Shown here: one piece after another, positions 46,812-56,287 of the stretch
Numbering within the stretch: position 1 is the stretch's first letter
Layout: each line of letters starts with the position of its first letter
Assembly: GCA_963798865.1 (NCBI GenBank)
Contig: CAWCVZ010000005.1
Location: forward strand, 310,001-374,000
Direction of reading: 5' to 3'
Origin: RBG-16-34-14 sp963798865
GTDB lineage: Bacteria > Bacteroidota > Ignavibacteria > Ignavibacteriales > Ignavibacteriaceae
DNA length: 64,000 nt
Notes under the pieces: model-generated
Database searches by the model: none
What the model was told of the DNA's origin: nothing
Seen by the model: only the letters and a program-made list of their open reading frames with translations
Position numbers and translations under genes: made by a program

Positions 46812-48377
46812 ATGAAACGGTTAATTTTTACTTTACTTATTCTCTTTTCAATACCTTGCCTGTCTCAAACAATATGGCAGTATCAGAATTCCGGTACAAG
46901 TAGCATTCTTCAGGGGGTTTATTTTGTTGATCAGGATTACGGCTGGATAGCAGGGGCGAATATCATTCTTCACACTACCGATGGTGGGAATACCTGGGTT
47001 AATCAACCTGCGCCACCAGTAAGTATTTATTATGTAGGTATTTTTTTTATTGATAGGATGAATGGCTGGGCTTGCGGGAATGATGCAAAAATAATACATA
47101 CAACTAATGGAGGAAATACATGGGTGTCTCAGCCGCATTCATACACTTTTCCTAACCCGATATTGTATGATATTTATTTCGCAAATGCCGATACAGGTTG
47201 GGCTGTTGGCGGTGATCATGGAACTTATCCCAGCTTTATAAACAGAAGAGTAATTCTTTATACAACAAATGGCGGAAACACTTGGAGCTTCCAGCTTGAT
47301 GCACAAAATGAACGACCATTAATATCAGCCCACTTTATTAGTAAAACTGAAGGCTTTGCAGCGGGGGAGTTTGGTGATATTGTTCATACATCGGATGGTG
47401 GTAATACCTGGACAGCAAAAACACCGATCAGTTCATACGAACCTTATGGAATTTATTTTGCAGATTCGAATAACGGTTGGGTTGCCGGAGAGTATGGAGG
47501 AGTTCCGCATACGTCTTCTATTTCAAAAACCACCGATGGAGGATTAACCTGGAATACACAAAACTTTTTAACCGACGAATACTTCCTGGATATTTATTTT
47601 GTAGATAATCTTAATGGCTGGGCTGTTGGTGGTACTCCAGGCTATATTACAAATCAACATGCTTCAATTATGCATACAACCGATGGCGGAATAAACTGGC
47701 AGACACAGAACGTCCCTACTAATAGTGCACTTGGCGGGGTAAATTTTGTAGATGCAAATTCAGGCTGGGCTGTTGGAGTTAATGGAATAGTGCTTACATA
47801 TGAAAATCCTACCCCCGTTGAACTAACTTCTTTTAATGCGAATGTTAAAGGAAGCAATATTAATCTTTTTTGGCAAACGGCTACAGAAACAAACAACTTG
47901 GGTTTTGAAATTCTTCGCTCCGCTCAGAGTGACAATAGTTGGGAAAAAATAGGTTTTATTGAAGGACATGGAACAACAACTGAAGAACATAATTATTCTT
48001 TTGTTGATAAGAATCCGGAACCGGGAAACTACTCTTATAAACTTGTACAGATAGATTTTGACGGAACCAGAACAGAATCTAAAGTCGTTAATGTTGAAAT
48101 TAATTTGCAGCCTGCCGAATATTCTTTGATGCAGAACTATCCGAATCCATTTAATCCGGTAACGACAATTATATATTCTATTCCCGAATCAGGAATAGTT
48201 AACATAAAAATATATAATACGCTTGGAGAGAAAGTCACTTCTTTAGTTAATGAATTTAAAGAAGCGGGAAATTATAAAATTAATTTTGATGCAGAGAATT
48301 TAAGCAGCGGGATATATTTTTACTCTTTACAGGCAGGTGAATTTAATTCTATAAAGAAAATGATTTTACTGAAGTAA
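46812..48377 (+). CDS. secreted YCF48/BNR-repeat protein with T9SS sorting domain
   Basis: This 521-residue protein has a signal peptide (ending LSQT). Six or seven blades follow with the pattern YFVDQDYGWIAG ... IIHTTNGGNTW, characteristic of YCF48-like propellers. A fibronectin-like module (about 335-430; LTSFNANVKGSNINLFWQTA, TTTEEHNYSFVD) leads to the type A sorting domain MQNYPNPFNPVTTIIYSIP ... KKMILLK. It is predicted to be secreted through the T9SS and attached to the surface. The function of such proteins is unknown. The gene is intact, with AAGGAGT 5 bases before the ATG. Confidence 0.9.
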   Translation: MKRLIFTLLILFSIPCLSQTIWQYQNSGTSSILQGVYFVDQDYGWIAGANIILHTTDGGNTWVNQPAPPVSIYYVGIFFIDRMNGWACGNDAKIIHTTNGGNTWVSQPHSYTFPNPILYDIYFANADTGWAVGGDHGTYPSFINRRVILYTTNGGNTWSFQLDAQNERPLISAHFISKTEGFAAGEFGDIVHTSDGGNTWTAKTPISSYEPYGIYFADSNNGWVAGEYGGVPHTSSISKTTDGGLTWNTQNFLTDEYFLDIYFVDNLNGWAVGGTPGYITNQHASIMHTTDGGINWQTQNVPTNSALGGVNFVDANSGWAVGVNGIVLTYENPTPVELTSFNANVKGSNINLFWQTATETNNLGFEILRSAQSDNSWEKIGFIEGHGTTTEEHNYSFVDKNPEPGNYSYKLVQIDFDGTRTESKVVNVEINLQPAEYSLMQNYPNPFNPVTTIIYSIPESGIVNIKIYNTLGEKVTSLVNEFKEAGNYKINFDAENLSSGIYFYSLQAGEFNSIKKMILLK

Positions 48378-48518
48378 ACAAGACACATTGCTTAATATAT
48401 AGCAACTATTCCAAGATAGAAATTGTTAGCAGAATATTTATTACAAATTTGTGATGATTGTTTTCTTAATTAATTCTATATTCAAATTATTATGTGAAAC
48501 AGAAAAAGGGGAGAAAAA

Positions 48519-51500
48519 ATGAAAAATTTCTTTATAAATCTGTTTATACTAATTTTATCTCTTACCGAAGTACATTATGCTCAGATTAGACCGGGAGAAG
48601 ACATTTCGAAATATCCTATCAACGATTCAAAACCCTCGACAAGATCAAACAATGCATACCTTGAGAGAGTAAGTAGCTTGCCATACGGCCCTTCAATTTC
48701 AATTGCTGTGGATTCACTTCGGCAACTTATCTTTGCAGGCAGCGGCGGGGCGGTACTTATTCTTGATGGAAGTGATCCGGCAAATCTTCAATTGTTAACA
48801 GATACTTTACGGACAGATGGACTTGTTGAAGATATTGCTTATGATGATGTCACACAAAGATTATATTTTGCTTGTGGTGATGGCGGATTTGAAATCTGGG
48901 ATGTTCAAAATCCTTCACAGCCTTTCAGATTCATTAATATTCCCATCACATATTTTGCTGTTCCGACCCCTGTCAGACACGTTCAAATCAGGAATAATAT
49001 TGCTGTGGTTGAATGCTCGTGGGGATATGTTCACTCGATAAATGTTTCTGATCCTTATAATCCATTCGAGCAAGGATTTAACGGAACTATGGGGAACCCG
49101 TCCCACGACATTTACGCCGAGCCGGAGGAATATTTACACACTACAGGTCAAAATGGTTATTACCGCCTCTATATGGATGGAACAGGAAACCTCTATGGTG
49201 CAGGAAATAGATACTTTACCTATGGTGCAAATGCTGTGTTCGGTACGCACGATCTGGCATTTGTAGGATACAGTTCCTATATGTACATCCTTGATTTACA
49301 TACCTCGGCTTTCGAACCATGGAGTATAACTAATGTTGGGGGAGCAATTTACCACATCGAAGTAAGAAACAATTTCGCATACATAATCAACGTTAACGGT
49401 TTTAGTATATGGAACGTTTCAGATCCGGCAAACCCTTTCTGGCTCAGCACAATTCCATTAAGATATTATCCGGTTGATTTCACTCTTGGAGACAATTATG
49501 CTTATGTATCCATAAGAGATGATGGTTTTGATATTGTTGATATAAGAGATCCTGGCAATCCTTCTATTGCAGGCAGCTATGAAACACTCAGTAGTACACT
49601 TGATACAGAAGTTGATGGAAATTTTGCTTACTTGGCTCACTCAGATGATGGTGTGCTGATAGCAGATATATCGAATCTTAATTATCCAGTTATAGCCGGA
49701 CAATATGATACCCCGGGAATGACTTATGATGCTACATTTCAAAACAATATAATTTATGTTGCTGATTGGGATGGCGGTTTTAGAATAGCCGATGTTTCTA
49801 ATCCGGCAAATCCAGTGGAGCTAAGTTATGTTCAGGGATTTAATGCATGGCGTGTGGAAGTTGCTGGAAATTACGCATACGTTATCGAGGGAGTTCCCAA
49901 TGTTCCTGATAATTTAAGAATCTTTGATGTGTCAAACCCTTCAAGTCCGGTCCAGGTATCAATGATGTCCACACCGGGTGAGACAAACGGAATTGTTTAT
50001 CAGAATAATTATTTATTTCTAGCTAGCAATGATGCAGGTTTCCGGGTAATAGATGTTTCTGATCCTTACAACCCGGTTACCGTTAGTACATTAGCCTTCC
50101 CGACATATGTCAACGATCTTTATGTTCGGGGTAATTATGCTTATGTTATCTCTCTTGGGATAGGCGGTCCTGTGAGTGGTTTTCATATAGTAGATATTTC
50201 AGATCCGGAAAACCCGTTTCAAACCGGAGAATATTTAGAAATAGGTTTGTCACCTTTTAATGTACAAGTATCAGGGGATTTTGCTTATGTTGCAGATGAT
50301 CACGATATAGCAGCTTTCTTGATAAGTGATCCATCTAATCCTACTTATCTTGAATCATTTAGAACATACGATAGAATTTTTGGAGAATTTGCCATCGACT
50401 CTTTAATTTTTGTTGCCGATGCACAAGCGGGTTTACAGATATTTAGAAATATCCAATTCGGTCAGCCCGGTGGCGGACTATACTGGCATACTCAACTTGC
50501 CGGGACTTCCGAAGGTTTTTATTCAATCTTCTTTACAGATTTAAACAATGGATGGGCAGCAGGTTATTCGGGAATGTTGTATAATACTACAAACGGAGGC
50601 GATGTTTGGAACGAACAGTCAAGTATAACAGGGGAAGACATACTTTCAATTTATTTTTCGAGTCCTCAAAAAGGATGGTTTGTTGGAACATCAGGGAAAA
50701 TATTTAATACGACGGATGGTGGAAATATATGGCAGCCTCAGATATCAGGGACATCAGATGATTTATATGATATAACATTTGTCGATGATATGAATGGCTG
50801 GGTAGTCGGTGATAATATTATTTTGCATTCATCAAACGGTGGCAGCAGTTGGTCTTCTCAAAGCTTTCCCCCGGGATATTTAAACGGGTTTATTTCTGTG
50901 GATTTTGTTGATCTGTTACATGGATGGATTGCAGTTGATGGAGAATTCGGTACAATAGTAAAAACGACCAATGGGGGAAATACGTGGACGTTTATAACTG
51001 GTTTATCATCTTATTCTCTTTATGCGGTCGATTTTGTAAATGAAAATACAGGTTACTTCGTCGGTATGTTCGGAGCTATTATTAAAACTACTGACGGAGG
51101 AAATACATGGATTACTCAGCCGGATCCTCCTCCCCATGACTGGTTATACGGCGTTCATTTTTTGGATGAACAAAAAGGATGGGCGGTTGGCTTTAATGGA
51201 AAAGTGATTTTTACTTCCGACGGAGGAAATAACTGGCGGCAACAGACAGCCGGAACTACGGCACAATTAAATTGCGTTTATTTTTTGGATGAGACTCACG
51301 GCTGGGCTGTTGGTGAGGATGCTTTATTTGGAGGCGGTGTTATAATTAATTACTCCACGGAAATAATTCCAGTTGAACTTACATCATTTACTGCAACTGT
51401 AGATAAAAATAATGTAACTCTTTTCTGGAGTACCGCAACTGAAACAAACAACTCTGGTTTTGAAATAGAGAAGAAAAAAGAAGTTAGAAGCCAAAAGTCA

Positions 51501-51965
51501 GAATGGGAAAGAATTGGATTTGTAAAGGGATACGGTACAACGACCGAAGAGCATAATTATTTTTTTGTTGATAAAAATCTTTCTGCAGGTCACTATCAAT
51601 ATAGATTAAAACAAATAGATTATGATGGTTCTTATGAATATTCAAAAACAATGGAAATTTCATTAGAAGTTCCTGCTGAATTTTCACTTTCCCAGAACTA
51701 TCCAAATCCTTTTAACCCAACTACAAAAATTAAGTATAGAATTCCTCAATCTGTCATTGCGGGTGAAACGAAGCAATCTCTTCCGGTTTCTCTCAAAGTT
51801 TATGATGTGTTAGGAAATGAAATTGCAACTTTAGTAAATAAAGAACAATCTCCAGGCGAATATGAGATTAATTTCAACGCAGCAGAACTGTCAACCGGAG
51901 TTTATTTCTACCAGCTGAAAGCGGGAAATTTTACTGATACTAAAAAGATGATTCTCTTACGCTAA
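48519..51965 (+). CDS. large secreted LVIVD + YCF48-repeat protein with T9SS sorting domain
   Basis: This 1148-residue protein has a signal peptide (ending VHYAQ). Residues about 55-645 form LVIVD-type repeats (GFDIVDIRDPGNPSIAG, GFRIADVSNPANPVEL), probably a beta-propeller. Residues about 655-945 are YCF48/BNR blades (GWAAGYSGMLYNTTNGGDVW). A fibronectin-like module then precedes the sorting domain (SQNYPNPFNPTTKIKYRIP ... KKMILLR). Two short repeat-derived inserts lie in frame: KEVRSQKSE (51478-51503) in the fibronectin-like module and SVIAGETKQSLP (51752-51780) in the sorting domain. GGGGAG precedes the ATG. Intact, surface-attached by inference. Confidence 0.9.
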   Translation: MKNFFINLFILILSLTEVHYAQIRPGEDISKYPINDSKPSTRSNNAYLERVSSLPYGPSISIAVDSLRQLIFAGSGGAVLILDGSDPANLQLLTDTLRTDGLVEDIAYDDVTQRLYFACGDGGFEIWDVQNPSQPFRFINIPITYFAVPTPVRHVQIRNNIAVVECSWGYVHSINVSDPYNPFEQGFNGTMGNPSHDIYAEPEEYLHTTGQNGYYRLYMDGTGNLYGAGNRYFTYGANAVFGTHDLAFVGYSSYMYILDLHTSAFEPWSITNVGGAIYHIEVRNNFAYIINVNGFSIWNVSDPANPFWLSTIPLRYYPVDFTLGDNYAYVSIRDDGFDIVDIRDPGNPSIAGSYETLSSTLDTEVDGNFAYLAHSDDGVLIADISNLNYPVIAGQYDTPGMTYDATFQNNIIYVADWDGGFRIADVSNPANPVELSYVQGFNAWRVEVAGNYAYVIEGVPNVPDNLRIFDVSNPSSPVQVSMMSTPGETNGIVYQNNYLFLASNDAGFRVIDVSDPYNPVTVSTLAFPTYVNDLYVRGNYAYVISLGIGGPVSGFHIVDISDPENPFQTGEYLEIGLSPFNVQVSGDFAYVADDHDIAAFLISDPSNPTYLESFRTYDRIFGEFAIDSLIFVADAQAGLQIFRNIQFGQPGGGLYWHTQLAGTSEGFYSIFFTDLNNGWAAGYSGMLYNTTNGGDVWNEQSSITGEDILSIYFSSPQKGWFVGTSGKIFNTTDGGNIWQPQISGTSDDLYDITFVDDMNGWVVGDNIILHSSNGGSSWSSQSFPPGYLNGFISVDFVDLLHGWIAVDGEFGTIVKTTNGGNTWTFITGLSSYSLYAVDFVNENTGYFVGMFGAIIKTTDGGNTWITQPDPPPHDWLYGVHFLDEQKGWAVGFNGKVIFTSDGGNNWRQQTAGTTAQLNCVYFLDETHGWAVGEDALFGGGVIINYSTEIIPVELTSFTATVDKNNVTLFWSTATETNNSGFEIEKKKEVRSQKSEWERIGFVKGYGTTTEEHNYFFVDKNLSAGHYQYRLKQIDYDGSYEYSKTMEISLEVPAEFSLSQNYPNPFNPTTKIKYRIPQSVIAGETKQSLPVSLKVYDVLGNEIATLVNKEQSPGEYEINFNAAELSTGVYFYQLKAGNFTDTKKMILLR
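51752..51780. repeat. short dispersed repeat inserted in a T9SS sorting domain
   Basis: The stretch runs from TGTCATTGCGGG to GAAGCAATCTC, with ATTGC/GCAAT as inverted ends. It resembles a CATTGCGAG...GAAGCAATC repeat I know from many Bacteroidota and related genomes. In frame it adds about 10 residues between the RIPQ strand and the LKVYDVLGNE strand, where the neighbouring paralogues have no such insert. Confidence 0.6.
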
Positions 51966-52157
51966 ATACTCAATTTATTTTTTTCTGAAGCTTCTGTTTT
52001 TGATGAAATTGTTGAGGTGGGATGATATAAGTTTCAACAGAGTTGTGTTGTCTATTTAAATAATATTTAGTAATCAGCATTAAATATCTCCAATCTCTCT
52101 TGCCTCTTACAAAATAAAAAACTAAAATATGCAAAGTCATATCCCAAGGTGTGTTTA

Positions 52158-53367
52158 ATGGATAAAAATCAATTAACTATTCTTTGTATCTCCAGCTACG
52201 AAAAAGGTCATGATTTTATGAAGGAATGCAAAGCGCTTGGTTGCAGAGTAATTCTGCTAACATCAAAAAGCCTGGAAAACGCTCCCTGGCCAAAAGAAAG
52301 CATTGATGAAATATTTTATATCCCCGATATAAACAAAGCATGGAATATGCGGGATGTTATTTATGGCGTTAGCTTTATGGCAAGGAACGAACAGATTGAC
52401 AGGATTGTGGCGCTTGACGATTTTGATGTTGAACGTGCAGCATCTTTACGCGAACATTTAAGAGTACCAGGCATGGGTGATACAACTGCAAGATATTTCC
52501 GCGATAAACTTGCAATGAGAACACGTGCGGCTGAAGCGGGCATACCCGTTCCCGAATTTATTCATATTCTTAACTATAAAAAGATAAACGAATTCATTAA
52601 AAATATTCCGTTCCCATATATGGTTAAAGCAAGAATGCTTGCCGGGGCGTATGGGATAAAAAAAGTAAATAATGAACAGGAGCTTTGGGATAGAATCAAT
52701 TTCCTCGGAGATGAGCAATCGTTTTTTTTGATTGAAAGATTTGTTCCCGGGAATATATATCATTGCGATTCAATTATTTGTGAAAGAGAAATAAAATTTG
52801 CCTGTGTTTCGAGATACGGAACCCCGCCTTTTGAAGTCGCTCATAACGGGAGAGTATTTACAAGTATGACTCTTGATAGTAAATCAGAAGAAGCTAAAGA
52901 AATTATTAAACTAAATAACAAATTGCTCAAGGCGCTTGGATTACTCAGGGGGGTTTCTCATTCCGAGTTTATAAGAGATGAAAACGGGAAGTTTTATTTC
53001 CTTGAAACTTCAGCAAGAGTTGGAGGGGCCAATCTTTCTGTCCTGGTTGAAGCTGCGACCGGGATTAAATCTTTGGAGAGAATGGGCAAAGATTGAAATT
53101 CTTAAAGGTGAAGGAGAATATAAGCTTCCGGAAGCGAAAAATAATTTTGCCTCAATAATCGCTTCGCTTGCAAAACAGGAAAAACCAGACCTTTCTTCTT
53201 TTAATGATCCCGAAGTTGTATGGAAACTGAATAAAGAATATCACGCAGGAATAATTGTAAGTTCATCGAGCAAGCAGAAAGTTAAAGAACTTGCAGAAAA
53301 CTACACCCAAAGATTTTATAATGATTTTTTTGCAACCGCAAAGATGGGGGAAAAACCGACAAACTGA
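52158..53367 (+). pseudogene. ATP-grasp ligase-like protein, frameshifted
   Basis: The first frame (ATG 52158, or GTG 52149) reads TILCISSYEKGHDFMKECK ... VALDDFDVERAASLREHLRVPG ... RDKLAMRTRAAEAGIPVPEF, and the ATP-grasp core YMVKARMLAGAYGIKKV and FLETSARVGGANLSVLVEAATGI. It ends at 53096. The next frame supplies NLWREWAKIEILKGEGEYKLP to 53367. Dropping one A of AAA at 53067-53069 joins them into a normal protein of about 400 residues. The family forms C-N or C-S bonds via acyl-phosphates; the substrate is unknown. It precedes a GT9 gene by 34 bases. Confidence 0.85.
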
Positions 53368-53401
53368 TTAAATTACCTTTCAGTACAAAAAATATTTTCT
53401 A

Positions 53402-54412
53402 ATGAATAAAAAATACCGGCTTCTTATTGCGAGAGTTGACAGGATAGGAGACACTGTTCTTTCAACACCCATTCCCCGCGAAGTAAAATTAGCAAAACCC
53501 GATTCTTTCATTGCAGTGCTTGTAAGACAGGCTACAAAAGATATTTATCTGAACAATCCACATGTAGATGTAATTCTAACTCTTGATGATGAAAAAGGGA
53601 ATCCTAAATCTTTCCGGGAAATGGTAACGGAAATCAAAAAGCATAGGTTTACTCATGGTTTTATGCTTTTGCCGCAGGAAAGATTAAGCTGGATTTTATT
53701 TTTTAGCGGTATTCCATATAGATTGGGAGTAAGCCGCAAGCTTTATCAATTTTTATCTTTCACAAAATATGTAAGCAGGAATAAATATATTCCTCTCAGA
53801 CACGAAGCCGACTATTGTCTTGATATGGTAAGAAAAATTGGTATCCAGCCAAAATCAATTTATCCCGAAATATTTTTAAGCATTGAGGAAGAAATTAAAA
53901 AAGAAAAAATACGAAAAGAGTTAAAGCAAAACGGCAAAATATTAATCGGTTTAAATTCTACAAGCGGAAAATCTGCTCCTAATATTTCCATATCAGAGTA
54001 TAGAAAATTAATTGATTTACTTTTGGCCGATAAAAAATTTAAAGTAATAGTTACAGATAATAATCCGCCGGAGGATTTAAAAAATATTTCAGATGTAGCA
54101 TATATTAATGAAGGGGAGCAATTGAGAAAAGCGATTGTTAATTTCAGCGCTATTGATGTTTTAATTTCTGCAAGCACCGGGCCAATGCATATTTGTGCTG
54201 CACTTAAAGTTAAGACACTATCTTTATTTTGCCCCCTGACCGCCTGCTCACCAAAATTGTGGGGTCCGCTTGGAAATCAATCTGAAATAATTTTACCGCA
54301 TAATTATTGCGAAATAGTTTGCTCTGGCGATCCGCATATTTGTGATTTCAGCGGAGAAGGGGGAATTAACAGCCGGAAAATTTACGATAGACTAAATCTA
54401 TTCTTAAGATGA
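53402..54412 (+). CDS. glycosyltransferase family 9 (heptosyltransferase-like)
   Basis: This 336-residue GT9 protein has LLIARVDRIGDTVLSTPIPRE at the N-terminus. In the nucleotide-sugar domain it has IGLNSTSGKSAPNISISEY, LISASTGPMHICAALKVKTLSLF (about residues 258-280) and CPLTACSPKLWGP. A Cys-rich C-terminal segment (CEIVCSGDPHICDF) is present. The family transfers heptoses to lipopolysaccharide core or other glycans; HldD upstream in the window makes the likely donor. Unlike the other GT9 gene at 32.4-33.5 kb, this one is intact. Confidence 0.9.
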   Translation: MNKKYRLLIARVDRIGDTVLSTPIPREVKLAKPDSFIAVLVRQATKDIYLNNPHVDVILTLDDEKGNPKSFREMVTEIKKHRFTHGFMLLPQERLSWILFFSGIPYRLGVSRKLYQFLSFTKYVSRNKYIPLRHEADYCLDMVRKIGIQPKSIYPEIFLSIEEEIKKEKIRKELKQNGKILIGLNSTSGKSAPNISISEYRKLIDLLLADKKFKVIVTDNNPPEDLKNISDVAYINEGEQLRKAIVNFSAIDVLISASTGPMHICAALKVKTLSLFCPLTACSPKLWGPLGNQSEIILPHNYCEIVCSGDPHICDFSGEGGINSRKIYDRLNLFLR

Positions 54413-54499
54413 ATTCTTTCTCATAAATTAAAAAATTATAAGTGTATTTTTTGCCGAATGAATTCTTCAGTTCTTAAGTACCGCAGACTCAAAACCGGG

Positions 54500-54943
54500 C
54501 TAATTATTTTTCTTTGTCCTTTCTTCATTCCTTCTCTGCATTTCTTCCGCAGAAACATCTTCAACATGAGTAGCAATCCACCATTGTATTCCATTTGAAT
54601 CTTTAACCCCTGCATTACGATCTCCATAAAACTGGTTTGAGGGTTCCATAACCGATTCAGCCCCGGCATCAAGTGCAAGCCTATAAGCTTTATCTGTATC
54701 CTCAACATATATATAAAGCATTGATGATAAAGGGGGAAATTGCGGATTAGCTTTTCCAATCATTATTACTGAATTGCCTATCTTAACTTCTCCATGATTA
54801 ATTGTCCCATCGGGTAAAGTCATTTTCTCTGTCTCTTTAGCGTTAAATACTTTTTTCACAAAATTAATAGTTTCTGTAACATCTTTAACTGTCAGGTATG
54901 GTATAACTCTAGGATATTCTTCGGGAATAGGTTTTACGTTCAT
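54500..54943 (-). CDS. VOC-family protein (PhnB/glyoxalase-like)
   Basis: This 147-residue protein of the vicinal-oxygen-chelate fold has two beta-alpha-beta-beta-beta modules: VIPYLTVKDVTETINFVKKVF ... HGEVKIGNSVIMIG and LYIYVEDTDKAYRLALDAGAE ... DRNAGVKDSNGIQWWIATHVED. It belongs to the PhnB/DUF1428-like group often next to ArsR and SRPBCC genes. Here it is divergent from an ArsR gene, so shared regulation is plausible. No enzymatic activity can be named. Confidence 0.88.
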   Translation of the reverse strand: MNVKPIPEEYPRVIPYLTVKDVTETINFVKKVFNAKETEKMTLPDGTINHGEVKIGNSVIMIGKANPQFPPLSSMLYIYVEDTDKAYRLALDAGAESVMEPSNQFYGDRNAGVKDSNGIQWWIATHVEDVSAEEMQRRNEERTKKNN

Positions 54944-55016
54944 AATACTCTCCGTTAGGTTTCTTAATAATTATAAAGATATAAGATTATAAGCAAAATA
55001 ATAATTTCTTTGTCAC

Positions 55017-55048
55017 TTGACAGGTAACCATCTGGTTACCTATATTTA
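55017..55048 (+). promoter_or_regulatory. promoter with embedded palindromic operator for the ArsR operon
   Basis: TTGACA (55017-55022) and TATATTTA (55041-55048) are spaced like a Bacteroidota promoter. The spacer holds a perfect palindrome with 8-base arms AGGTAACC and GGTTACCT around ATCT (55022-55041). Binding there would block polymerase. The location, 40 bases before an ArsR repressor gene, suggests autorepression. Confidence 0.7.
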
Positions 55049-55088
55049 GAGCCAGAAGATTTCCAATTATTAATAAAAGATTAAACCT

Positions 55089-55403
55089 ATGGCTTATAAA
55101 ATAGATGATGTTTTCTCCGCACTTGCTGACTATAACAGAAGGCAGATACTTATAATGCTTGCAGATACTAAAATGACAGTTAACTCTATTTCAGAAAATT
55201 TTGAAATAAGCAGGCCGGCAATTTCAAAACATCTTAAAGTTCTTTTAAAAACTCAGCTTGTTATTCCTTTACAAAAAGGACGGGAAAGATATTACCAATT
55301 GAATGTAGAACCACTTAATGAAGTCCACGAATGGCTGGAGTTCTATGATAAATTCTGGGATAAAAAATTAAAGCAATTGAAAAATTATATTGAGGAAAAT
55401 TAA
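55089..55403 (+). CDS. ArsR-family winged-helix transcriptional regulator
   Basis: This 104-residue DNA-binding protein begins VFSALADYNRRQILIML and has the recognition region ISENFEISRPAISKHLKVLLK (about residues 36-56), followed by the wing QLVIPLQKGRERYYQLN. There is no CxC metal site of the classic ArsR sensors, and it resembles the SRPBCC-linked subgroup. It is the first gene of an operon with two SRPBCC genes. The palindrome at 55022-55041 is its likely operator. Confidence 0.92.
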   Translation: MAYKIDDVFSALADYNRRQILIMLADTKMTVNSISENFEISRPAISKHLKVLLKTQLVIPLQKGRERYYQLNVEPLNEVHEWLEFYDKFWDKKLKQLKNYIEEN

Positions 55404-55404
55404 A

Positions 55405-55827
55405 ATGAAAACGGAACCAGTTGTTAAGGAAATAATTGTTAACGCCCCGGTAAAAAAAGTCTGGAAGGCTATTTCAAATAAAGACGAAATGAAAAACTGG
55501 TACTTTGATTTAAAAAAGTTTGAACCCGAAGTTGGTTTTGAATTTCAATTTTATGGAGGAACTGAAGAAAGACAATACCTTCATATCTGTAAAATAACCG
55601 AAGTAAAAATCAATAAAAAACTTTCTTATAGCTGGAAATATGAGGGTTACACAGGAGAATCGTTTGTGACCTTTGAGTTATTTGAAGAAGGAAATAAAAC
55701 AAGAGTGAAATTAACTCATGAGGGGCTTGAAACTTTTCCTGCGGATAATGCCGATTTTAAGAAAGAAAATTTTATCGCTGGTTGGAATCAGATTATCGGG
55801 GAAAGCCTTAAGAACTATTTAAAATAA
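55405..55827 (+). CDS. SRPBCC (AHSA1) domain protein
   Basis: The 140-residue protein (ATG 55405) has the AHSA1-type START-like fold: KEIIVNAPVKKVWKAISNKDEMKNWY at the N-terminus, KITEVKINKKLSYSWKYEG and FELFEEGNKTRVKLTHEG, and the C-terminal helix FIAGWNQIIGESLKNYL. Such proteins bind hydrophobic ligands or activate Hsp90-like partners; the function here is unknown. A GAGGA sits 12 bases before the start, overlapping the ArsR end, so the genes are coupled. Confidence 0.88.
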   Translation: MKTEPVVKEIIVNAPVKKVWKAISNKDEMKNWYFDLKKFEPEVGFEFQFYGGTEERQYLHICKITEVKINKKLSYSWKYEGYTGESFVTFELFEEGNKTRVKLTHEGLETFPADNADFKKENFIAGWNQIIGESLKNYLK

Positions 55828-55861
55828 AATATTTTTTAAACAAATCCGGGAGAATAAAATA

Positions 55862-56284
55862 ATGAAACCAATCGAAAAAAGAATAACAATTAATGCTACA
55901 GCAAGTAAAGTTTGGAAAGCACTTACCGACCCAGGGGAGCTTGAAAAATGGATGATGATGACAACCGATTTTGCACCACAAATTGGCAGGAAATTTATTT
56001 TTCGTACAAATGATCCGGGCGAAAACTGGGATGGCATCTTTCAATGCAGGGTGGAAGAACTTATTGAGAATAAAAAACTTGTTTATACATGGAATGCGGG
56101 TTTTATTAATGCAGACACTTTGGTATCAATAGAATTAAAAGAGAATAATGGAAAAACGGAGGTTGTCTTAACACATTCGGGCTGGGAAAAACTTGCTTCA
56201 AACCAGGAACAAACAAAAAATTCTCACAGTGAGGGATGGGAATTAAGGGTTATTCAGAAACTTAAAGAAGAAGTTGAGAAATAA
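55862..56284 (+). CDS. SRPBCC (AHSA1) domain protein, second paralogue
   Basis: This 140-residue START-like protein has KRITINATASKVWKALTDPGELEKWM and ELKENNGKTEVVLTHSGWE, ending with an amphipathic helix. It is clearly related to the preceding gene and lies 34 bases after it with a GGGAG before the ATG. Tandem SRPBCC genes after an ArsR regulator are common, and the ligand is unknown. It is convergent with the short amidotransferase-like gene (3 bases apart). Confidence 0.88.
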   Translation: MKPIEKRITINATASKVWKALTDPGELEKWMMMTTDFAPQIGRKFIFRTNDPGENWDGIFQCRVEELIENKKLVYTWNAGFINADTLVSIELKENNGKTEVVLTHSGWEKLASNQEQTKNSHSEGWELRVIQKLKEEVEK

Positions 56285-56287
56285 AAA

